Assembly: GCA_020633675.1 (NCBI GenBank)
Contig: JACKDE010000004.1
Span: forward strand, 709,111-773,110
Origin: Deferribacteres bacterium
Lineage (GTDB): Bacteria; Zhuqueibacterota; Zhuqueibacteria; Zhuqueibacterales; Geothermadaptataceae
Direction of reading: 5' to 3'
DNA: 64,000 nt
The position numbers were made by a program, and so were the translations under genes. The notes below the pieces were generated by a model. The model searched no databases. It was not told the origin of the DNA and was given only the letters and a program-made list of their open reading frames with translations. Below are positions 9,440-16,113 of this stretch, piece by piece; positions within the stretch are counted from its first letter, which is position 1, and every line of letters starts with the position of its first letter.

Positions 9440-9505
9440 AAAAAAAGCCCGGATTGTTTAGGCATGGCCGCCTCGGTGGCGGTGTCAACTCAAACAATCC
9501 GAGCT
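9440..9505 (-). terminator. Rho-independent terminator of the octaheme cytochrome operon
   Basis: On the minus strand a 14-bp stem (9492-9505 with 9446-9459, one G-U pair) is followed by a run of T residues (complement of 9440-9445). It lies about 30 bases beyond the stop of the last operon gene. Confidence 0.85.
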
Positions 9506-9535
9506 CAAAAATGGCTTGCTGCGCTCGGCAAAAAC

Positions 9536-10720
9536 TCAGCAACCACCCAGCACTCTTTTGGGCTTTATCTTCTCAACCGCCTTCGGCTTGGCTGCATCAA
9601 TAATGCCGGGAAGCTGGCTTGCAGCGACGATTCTAAATCTGTACGTATCCTGTAGCGCTGGATCTACAGGCTCATTCGGCATTTCAAATTCCAGGATGTC
9701 CTTTCGGAACGCTTTTAATCCACCCTTCAGGATATACACATCTTCGAATCCGACATCCCGAGCTGCCAGCACAGCTCGTTTTTCCGTGACTTCATCTTCA
9801 GCATAGATGATCGTCATCTGGTTCTCGATCCGAAATACCTTTTCCCACTCGCGATGAATAAAGTTCCGGTAGTCGGCGTGGATGGCATTCGGCAGGGCAA
9901 ATTTTTTGAACTGTTCGAGAGAATCTACTGCGATAAAATGCAGCGATTTGTCTTTCTGCAAAATGCGGATTGCCAATTCATCGGTGCTGATTTCATTAAA
10001 TTCATAGGCGCTGAAATCGGTCATGTTCTCAATCCGCTGCAAATGCTGCTCATGCGATGGCAGGAAGACTTGAGACACACCGATAACAAAAGAGATCACG
10101 GCCAGGCTGGCAAGGTATTTTGTCGACATGCGGCATACCGGCGCCCCCGCTCGCTTTTGCTCGATTTTCACTACAAGCGCAAAGGCGGTAATGGCAATCA
10201 TCACAAACACAAAGGCGAAAATAGCATTGGGGACATTAAATGTATCCACCAGTTGCGGCATGCCGAAATTTGCCGATTTGTACAAGTCCTCAAGCAAAGG
10301 ATAGCCTTCGATAAAGCCCAGAATTCCGATAGCTGCACCGAGAATAAAGTACATCGCATCTTTTTTGCCGATGGCAGCAGCGCAAATGCTCGTACCGGGG
10401 CAATACCCACCGATGACAAATCCCAGCCCCATAATCAATCCGCCAACGATCGCCGACCACAAAAAGAGTGGATTGATGTAAATCACATTCATATCAATCA
10501 GATGAAAATGATCGAAAATAACCACGCCCACCATTGCCGTGATTCCGGCAGTGAAAAATACTCGCAATACGGTAAAATCGTACCCGTAGAACAGACCCAC
10601 CAGCTTTTTGGCAGAAGAAAAGCCTGCCTGTTCAAGCAAAAATCCGAAAGCAATGCCAATCAACAGAGCGATAATCAAGCTCAACTCATTGCTAATAATA
10701 TCAGGAACTAAAGGACCCAT
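9536..10720 (-). CDS. YeeE/YedE-type sulfur transporter fused to a rhodanese-like domain
   Basis: The N-terminal half (residues 1-220) is a membrane domain of the YeeE/YedE (TsuA-related) family, which carries thiosulfate-type sulfur compounds. Its signature IGGYCPGTSIC (103-113) supplies conserved cysteines. The C-terminal part (about 245-350) has the rhodanese fold: FIAVDSLEQFKK, a P-A-I-H region, and GFEDVYILKGGLKAF. At the active-site loop, however, the sequence is IIYAEDEVTEKR with no cysteine, so sulfur transfer by the usual persulfide is not expected. The protein ends in ...GGC, leaving a lone cysteine as the last residue. It is the last gene of the minus-strand operon beginning with the octaheme cytochrome. 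A function in sulfur-compound uptake or release is inferred. Confidence 0.85.
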   Translation of the reverse strand: MGPLVPDIISNELSLIIALLIGIAFGFLLEQAGFSSAKKLVGLFYGYDFTVLRVFFTAGITAMVGVVIFDHFHLIDMNVIYINPLFLWSAIVGGLIMGLGFVIGGYCPGTSICAAAIGKKDAMYFILGAAIGILGFIEGYPLLEDLYKSANFGMPQLVDTFNVPNAIFAFVFVMIAITAFALVVKIEQKRAGAPVCRMSTKYLASLAVISFVIGVSQVFLPSHEQHLQRIENMTDFSAYEFNEISTDELAIRILQKDKSLHFIAVDSLEQFKKFALPNAIHADYRNFIHREWEKVFRIENQMTIIYAEDEVTEKRAVLAARDVGFEDVYILKGGLKAFRKDILEFEMPNEPVDPALQDTYRFRIVAASQLPGIIDAAKPKAVEKIKPKRVLGGC

Positions 10721-10737
10721 TTTTATCTCGCTTCAAT

Positions 10738-11259
10738 TTATGCCTGTAACCATAGTTTTCTAAAAAAGTAAGCGAAGGCATAGGCTCCGCCGAAAATTGC
10801 GAACATCGTCAAAATGCCACCAGTGGAAAAAACGCCCATCCCTGAAAGAGCTGACCCGCTTGTGCAACCGCGACCCAGTTGCGCGCCAAAGCCGAAGAGC
10901 GCCCCACCGAGAATCGCCATCGCAATGCGTGTGTTTGTGGTGACCTGAGGCCCCTTTTCCATGGTGAATTTGAGCCGGTTCGAAATAATGCCAGAGACAA
11001 ACGCACCGATCAATGCGCCGATAATTTCAAAAACCAGAAAGGACTTGAGCGGACTCTCACCATGAGTTGCGTCGTACTCTTTGTAAAATTGCATGCCTTC
11101 CGTATGTGACGCTGCAACGGTTTTTTCAATTTCGATGACAGCGCTTTTCACAGCACCGCTTGCCCCCAAGCCTCTTCCCGTGATAAAAATGGTCAGCAGC
11201 AAAAGCAGTCCCAGCAAAACGCCCACTCGAAAGGGATTCATATATTGTTCGTTTTCCAT
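10738..11259 (-). CDS. YeeE/YedE family transporter, second half-type subunit
   Basis: This 173-residue membrane protein carries the family signature FGFGAQLGRGCTSGSAL (cysteine at residue 132). It has a hydrophobic N-terminal segment, a hydrophilic stretch (about 33-70) and further membrane helices. YeeE/YedE proteins often come as two adjacent half-size genes, and this one lies 17 bases upstream of its partner. The pair probably forms one pore for thiosulfate or a related sulfur species. It is the third gene of the operon. Confidence 0.85.
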   Translation of the reverse strand: MENEQYMNPFRVGVLLGLLLLLTIFITGRGLGASGAVKSAVIEIEKTVAASHTEGMQFYKEYDATHGESPLKSFLVFEIIGALIGAFVSGIISNRLKFTMEKGPQVTTNTRIAMAILGGALFGFGAQLGRGCTSGSALSGMGVFSTGGILTMFAIFGGAYAFAYFFRKLWLQA

Positions 11260-11271
11260 TTCAAAATACCT

Positions 11272-11919
11272 TTAAATGCTTGTAACTGTATTTGTTTTCT
11301 TAGCAACTGTTTCATCATCTTCCAGCTCTTCGTAGCCGGTCAGCATGGCCTGCAAATTCGATAGTGCCGTGTGCCCGGTTGTCATCAGGTATACGTGCAC
11401 GACAACAAAAGCCACCAGCATGAGTGCGCCGATGGTATGCAAGATCGCGATCAACTCCAGGCCATCCACGTTCAACGCAATGATGCCATCTTTTTGCGGA
11501 TATCGATAAAGCATGTACAGAATGCCGGAGATCACCATAATCGGAATGACCAGCACTTTAAGGCCGAGATAGGTCAGCCTTTGCAGTGGATTCAACTTGC
11601 TCAACACGGTCTTTTTCGTGGGGTGAGGCGCGTTTCTGAAGATGCCGAACAGGTAAAAATCCAGTTGTGCTTTCAAATTTTGGAAGGACGGAACGTATTG
11701 TTTCCATTCGCCGGTGGTGAAATGCCAGAACACCGCAAAAACGATCAAAATCATGAAAGCCCAGGCGGCCACATTGTGGTATTTGACCGCATTCTCAAAT
11801 CCAAAAAAGGAAACCGTGCCGTGGATTTCAAATCCTGACAGCATCAGAAAAAAAATCAAAACGGCCTGCGCCCAATGCCAGAAGCGTTCAAAGCTTCGAT
11901 AGATGAATACTTTTTTCAT
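11272..11919 (-). CDS. Membrane cytochrome b (b561/thiosulfate-reductase type)
   Basis: This is a di-heme membrane cytochrome of 215 residues. It begins with RSFERFWHWAQAVLIFFLMLSG, the usual first helix of cytochrome b561-type subunits with a heme-ligand histidine (H15). Further candidate ligands are H48 and H66, and histidines in the last two helices (LHTIGALMLVAFVVVHVY). It would link the quinone pool to the partner octaheme cytochrome. Its start codon overlaps the stop of the cytochrome c gene (TAATG), so the two are translationally coupled. The C-terminal 25 residues are hydrophilic. Confidence 0.88.
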   Translation of the reverse strand: MKKVFIYRSFERFWHWAQAVLIFFLMLSGFEIHGTVSFFGFENAVKYHNVAAWAFMILIVFAVFWHFTTGEWKQYVPSFQNLKAQLDFYLFGIFRNAPHPTKKTVLSKLNPLQRLTYLGLKVLVIPIMVISGILYMLYRYPQKDGIIALNVDGLELIAILHTIGALMLVAFVVVHVYLMTTGHTALSNLQAMLTGYEELEDDETVAKKTNTVTSI

Positions 11920-13493
11920 TATTGATCCCGTTTTTTATTTTTAAAAGACATCGCGATCCTGACTGAACCATGCACCAATATGCCGAGCAAAGAAAACAAA
12001 ATCACCGCAGCGCCGATCTTTTCAACCCACGGATTGAAATCTCTTCCCGGCATATAAAAATCAGTCAAGCCAGCCAAACGGCCGTTTTCGCGAACATGGC
12101 AGTCGACACATTTTAAAGACTCTTCTTTTGGTGAAACCTGATGGTTGATCGGCCAAAACATCTGGGTTTCGATAAAGGCATATTGTCCGCTGTAGGGCAA
12201 GCCTATTTTTTTCATACCAATTTCGGAAGCTCTGCTCCAGTCAAAATCCTTCCAAAATGCACCTTCTCCCGCTTGCGCCGCATACAGATTCGGTTGGATC
12301 AAATGCATGTTTACAGGGTCATAAATCTGTTTGGCTTTGTGGATTTTCACAGGAATGATCTGCGCATTGCGCTTGTCGTAGGAGCCGTTGAGCTGATTCA
12401 GCACCAGCGCTTTGGTGGTATCCTGGATTTTGTCGCCCAGCAAATAATGATCTGCCGTGCCGTCAAACCAGATATAGTCCGGCTCCAAATTGTTGCCCCA
12501 TTGAAACGAACCTTTGATCGACATGTAGGTATGGTTGCCGAGAGAGTCTTCTTCTGTGTATGGCTTGCCATTCTGCAGCTTGCCGGCTGTCGACCAGTCC
12601 CAATACAATTTTGTTGAATTGGCTTTGGCGTACACCGGAATGTGGCAGGTCTGGCAAGCGACTTTTATGGTATGCTCATTGGTAATTTCATCCGCATGGG
12701 GCCGTTCGGTGTGGCATTGCTCGCATGTGCTGCGATTGACATTCATGGATGCCAGGGAGTAGACTTTGCCTTTGATTTGGTGCTTTTCGGTTTCGTGGCA
12801 ATCCACACACACCAGGTCGGCGCCGTTTGTCGCCATGTGCACATCCAAATCCCTGTCCGGCTGGAACATCTCCATGTCGAGATCGCCGTGCTTTACATTG
12901 TTGCCGCCACCGCCATAAAAGTGGCACACGCCGCAATTGTCGCGCGTTGGCCGGCCAATGTGCTGGGCGATGGTATTCAGATTGAGCGCTGGATCGGGAT
13001 AGCCGGCCTTGTTGTTTGCTTTGACGTAGCTGCCGGAATTATCATGACAGACCATGCAGTCGATATTGGTAGAATCGGTAAATGAGAATCCCTGTTCGCT
13101 CATCCCAAAACCGATGTGGCATTTCGCGCAGGCCTGTTCGTTGGTCTGGGTACCGATACAAAAATTGTTTACCGCATTTTTTTTGCCGAGATAAACAATG
13201 CCCTTGCCGTCGATGTATTCCGGGCGCTCCCAATTCCAATGCGAGGAATTGATGACCTCCTTGTGCCGCTCGGTATGACAACTGATGCAGGTCGCCGTAA
13301 CCTGCTGTGGGCTTTGAAAGTTTCTATCGAGCACAGCAAACCGGCTATGATCGACACTCGAAATTCTCTTTTTTGTGTACTTTTCTCGCAAATCTTCAAC
13401 TTGTGGTGGATTGTAGGTAGACGACCTGATGACAATCACAAACGAAATAACAACCAGTCCGAGAAATGTTAGGGTTAGAATAATCTTTTTCAT
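11919..13493 (-). CDS. otr: Octaheme c-type cytochrome, tetrathionate reductase (Otr) family
   Basis: Eight CxxCH heme sites are visible in 524 residues: at about 69, 122, 146, 187, 229, 257, 280 and 475. An N-terminal membrane anchor (residues 3-22) serves for export, and a second hydrophobic helix lies at about 495-515. The layout matches the octaheme tetrathionate reductase family characterised in Shewanella, which reduces tetrathionate and, in vitro, nitrite and hydroxylamine. With the coupled cytochrome b it would form a quinol-linked periplasmic reductase. The two YeeE-type transporters downstream suggest that a sulfur oxyanion is the physiological substrate or product; that last step is inference. 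Confidence 0.88.
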   Translation of the reverse strand: MKKIILTLTFLGLVVISFVIVIRSSTYNPPQVEDLREKYTKKRISSVDHSRFAVLDRNFQSPQQVTATCISCHTERHKEVINSSHWNWERPEYIDGKGIVYLGKKNAVNNFCIGTQTNEQACAKCHIGFGMSEQGFSFTDSTNIDCMVCHDNSGSYVKANNKAGYPDPALNLNTIAQHIGRPTRDNCGVCHFYGGGGNNVKHGDLDMEMFQPDRDLDVHMATNGADLVCVDCHETEKHQIKGKVYSLASMNVNRSTCEQCHTERPHADEITNEHTIKVACQTCHIPVYAKANSTKLYWDWSTAGKLQNGKPYTEEDSLGNHTYMSIKGSFQWGNNLEPDYIWFDGTADHYLLGDKIQDTTKALVLNQLNGSYDKRNAQIIPVKIHKAKQIYDPVNMHLIQPNLYAAQAGEGAFWKDFDWSRASEIGMKKIGLPYSGQYAFIETQMFWPINHQVSPKEESLKCVDCHVRENGRLAGLTDFYMPGRDFNPWVEKIGAAVILFSLLGILVHGSVRIAMSFKNKKRDQ

Positions 13494-13926
13494 GGGAGTT
13501 TCTTCTGCGTACCGTTTTGTAAATTGTTTATTGGGAGAGTTCGACCTCTGGTGAAAGAAACCAGTTTCATTGTGACCAAGCTCGAACCATGGGGATTTTA
13601 GGCAGGTAAGGGCTCGAATCCAGTGCCGCCTTCAAGTGCGTCAAAGCTGAAAAAATCAGGACGGATTTTCTATCAAACTCATTAAATAATTAGATGATTC
13701 GACAGATCGGTTTTGGCCAGTTATTTATCAAAATTTTGGGTAAAAAAATCAAGTACAGTGCTTTTTCAAACACTTTTTCTTATAAAGCGACAGCTCGTTC
13801 TGGCTTGTTTGAATATGACTGACTGGGAACACGATGGATTCTATGAAGGAGATTGGAAGTGGGCAAAAAGTACTATTCCAAACGGGTATTGCCCCCCTTT
13901 AATGGCTCGCTGCCGCTGACAAACGG
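13494..13926. other. Upstream region of the octaheme cytochrome operon
   Basis: No convincing gene is present. A 68-codon frame with a TTG start (13713-13919, plus strand) has no ribosome binding site and no recognisable features. The operon promoter must lie here, but no clear -35/-10 pair was found. Confidence 0.4.
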
Positions 13927-14745
13927 CTAAAGTTTTTCGCCACAGCGTTTGCAAAAAAGCGCATCCGCATCGTGGCCTTCTGCGCTGCAATGTGGGCATG
14001 CTTGCGTGGTGACGGTGCGCATTTTAGCCTGCGATAGCTCTGCTGTGACAATTCCGGTCGGGACAGCGATGATACCGTAGCCCATAATCATCACGACGGC
14101 AGCAAGCGCCTGGCCGATTGGGGTCGCCGGTGCAATATCGCCATAGCCAACTGTCGTGAGCGTAACGATCGCCCAGTAAATGGCGCGCGGGATGCTGGTA
14201 AAACCGTTTTGCTCGCCTTCGATCATGTACATCATCGAGCCGATGATCACGACCAGCGTGAGCACGGCATAGAGAAAAACTGTGATTTTCCGGCGGCTGG
14301 CGCGCAACGCATCCATCAACAGCGCGGACTCCTGCAGGTACGGCACCAGCTTCAACACGCGAAAAACCCGTAATATACGCAGTGCGCGAATCACCAAAAA
14401 GTAGTGCGTGCCCGGAACAATCAGGCTCAAATAGGACGGCAGAATGGCCAGCAAATCGACGACGCCAAAGAAGCTGGCGGCATACTTCAACGGACGGTTA
14501 ACGCTCAGCAGTCGCAACAGGTACTCGATGCTGAACAAGATTGTGAAAAACCACTCGATCGCAATCAATTCCCCGCCATGTACGGCCCGAATGCTCGCAA
14601 CACTTTCGAGCATCACTGCCAGAACACTGGCCAGAATACAGAAAATCAGCGCGATATCAAACAGCTTGCCTGCCCTGGTATCGGCTTCGTAAATCACTTC
14701 GTGAAGCGTAGCACGCCAGGTTGCGGTATTTTCCGCTTTCTTCAT
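13927..14745 (-). CDS. Voltage-gated potassium channel with C-terminal zinc ribbon
   Basis: A 272-residue six-helix ion channel. The voltage-sensor S4 helix is seen as RALRILRVFRVLKL (from residue 120), and the pore filter as TTVGYGD (197-203), the potassium selectivity signature. After S6 there is a short linker and then a compact zinc ribbon, CPHC with CKRC (cysteines near 250, 253, 266 and 269). Such a ribbon is uncommon as a channel tail and might mediate assembly or metal/redox control; that is inference. The ATG has AGGAAAG upstream. It lies 48 bases downstream of the M55 peptidase gene on the same strand. Confidence 0.92.
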   Translation of the reverse strand: MKKAENTATWRATLHEVIYEADTRAGKLFDIALIFCILASVLAVMLESVASIRAVHGGELIAIEWFFTILFSIEYLLRLLSVNRPLKYAASFFGVVDLLAILPSYLSLIVPGTHYFLVIRALRILRVFRVLKLVPYLQESALLMDALRASRRKITVFLYAVLTLVVIIGSMMYMIEGEQNGFTSIPRAIYWAIVTLTTVGYGDIAPATPIGQALAAVVMIMGYGIIAVPTGIVTAELSQAKMRTVTTQACPHCSAEGHDADALFCKRCGEKL

Positions 14746-14793
14746 AACTCTTTCCTGCTCAGACGCATCAAAATACCTGTTTCTACCGTGCGC

Positions 14794-15690
14794 TCAAAAA
14801 CTGATGTATTTGTACATCAAACGGATCAATTGATAGGCCTGGTCAGCGTCATCTGCGGTATACGCAACCGTAAAGCCATCAACGCGCCGCATGTCCGGAA
14901 TCGCCTGCAACACATCCGCGCGGGTTGTGGTGGCAAAGCGCATTTGAATCCGCACCGGCTTGCCGATGATCAGCGGTTTGGCAGTGGCGAGATTTTTGAG
15001 CGCAATTTTGGTCTGTTCTGCGAGTTGCGCACGGACTTTCTCCGGATGATACAGCATCGCCACGCGCGCACCGATCGCTTCTTTGGTCGCCACTGTGCGC
15101 ACAGTATTGCCGAGCAGCGAACTGATTTCCACAGTAAATGCCGAGTCACCAGCGGCCAAAATCACCGGCACGCCGAGCTCACCGGCAAAGGCCGCATTCA
15201 TGCCGCCTTCGCCAACTTCCACGTCGTTCAACCACAAGCCCTTGACATTGCCCGATCCGGTGTGTGCCAGAAAACCGTTCCCGGTGCCGGCGCGGGTGTG
15301 GTAGCCGAGAAAAATCACCGCATCAAAACTGCTGTTCAGGCCCTGCACCATGCCGTATGGCTTGGTGTTGCCTTGTATGTAGCGGACGCGCGGATCGAGC
15401 TCGGTGTGCAGCAGATTCTGCATGTCGCCGTGCGAATCATTGACCAGAATATCGGCAGGGCCCTGTTCGAAAATGGCGTTCACCACCGTATTGACTTCTT
15501 CTGTCATTAATTTGCGGCCGAGCGCGTAATCTTTGCCATCGCTGCTGGTCATTTTGGGTGTTCCGATCCCGCCAATCCCTTCCATGTCTACCGAAATGAA
15601 GATTTTAAGCGGATTCTGCTGGGCCAGACCGGCCTGCGCAATCAGCAGTGTCAGCAAGGTGAAAATTGCAAAAAATCGCTTTTGAAACAT
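14794..15690 (-). CDS. Secreted M55 family (DppA-like) D-aminopeptidase
   Basis: After a signal peptide (residues 1-23, cut near GLAQ) the 275-residue M55 domain begins with FISVDMEGIGG. This is the SxDxEG motif that binds the zinc ions in DppA-type D-aminopeptidases. A second signature, DILVNDSHGDMQNLL, supplies further metal ligands. The family releases N-terminal D-amino acids from peptides, for instance in peptidoglycan turnover; B. subtilis DppA is cytoplasmic whereas this one is exported. GAGGAGG just before the ATG at 15690 decides the start over a longer frame. A promoter candidate lies at 15712-15740. Confidence 0.88.
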   Translation of the reverse strand: MFQKRFFAIFTLLTLLIAQAGLAQQNPLKIFISVDMEGIGGIGTPKMTSSDGKDYALGRKLMTEEVNTVVNAIFEQGPADILVNDSHGDMQNLLHTELDPRVRYIQGNTKPYGMVQGLNSSFDAVIFLGYHTRAGTGNGFLAHTGSGNVKGLWLNDVEVGEGGMNAAFAGELGVPVILAAGDSAFTVEISSLLGNTVRTVATKEAIGARVAMLYHPEKVRAQLAEQTKIALKNLATAKPLIIGKPVRIQMRFATTTRADVLQAIPDMRRVDGFTVAYTADDADQAYQLIRLMYKYISF

Positions 15691-15711
15691 CACAACCTCC
15701 TCTTTTAGCAA

Positions 15712-15740
15712 ATGATAGCACGCCATCCGCTCAAAGGCAA
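15712..15740 (-). promoter_or_regulatory. Sigma-70-like promoter of the M55 peptidase gene
   Basis: On the minus strand TTGCCT (15735-15740), a 17-base spacer and TATCAT (15712-15717) match the sigma-70 consensus at 4/6 and 5/6. The predicted leader is short and contains the GAGGAGG ribosome binding site. Confidence 0.45.
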
Positions 15741-15917
15741 GCGCGCCGGAACAAAGTCTAACTTCATGGGTATGGCATGATCATTTCAGGCAAAATTGAA
15801 CTTTCGACACATCACGATCCCGCAGAATACTCATTCTATCCAAATACGAAAGAAAACATGTGAACCTTTTCCAATTCGAACGTCTTTTATGGTGATTGTG
15901 TTTTCAGACCAATTCGT

Positions 15918-15946
15918 TTGACTTTCAGCTTTCTAATATTTACCAT
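15918..15946 (+). promoter_or_regulatory. Possible promoter of the kinase - sigma54 activator pair
   Basis: TTGACT (15918-15923), a 17-base spacer and TACCAT (15941-15946) resemble a sigma-70 site, about 170 bases before the kinase start. It is a weak call because the -10 box matches at only four positions. Confidence 0.3.
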
Positions 15947-16113
15947 TACCCGCTTTCGCTCATTTTTTCTTCATTTTCAGCTAAAATAGCAATTAGATTG
16001 TACGCGATTTTTATAGATCACAAATTAAGACCTGATAGCAATCTCTAACCAAACAGGGATTCTATGCCTCAATTTTAGGCGTAGCGCTACCTCTTAATTC
16101 CTGAGGGTCAGGC

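Larger units (their letters stand above)
15691..16113. other. Divergent promoter region between M55 peptidase and kinase genes
   Basis: No gene is visible. It holds the candidate promoter of the M55 gene (minus strand) and a weaker plus-strand candidate for the kinase gene; the rest is AT-rich without clear structure. Confidence 0.5.

Noticed and set aside
9854..10711. Open frame of 285 codons on the plus strand
   Set aside because: It is the reverse-strand shadow of the YeeE-rhodanese gene, rich in histidine and glutamine as such shadows are.
13713..13919. 68-codon frame upstream of the octaheme cytochrome gene
   Set aside because: TTG start, no ribosome binding site and no recognisable sequence; likely chance.
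14404..15510. Long open frame of 368 codons on the plus strand
   Set aside because: It lies opposite the potassium channel and M55 peptidase genes, whose products are clearly recognisable; the frame has no motif and no ribosome binding site.
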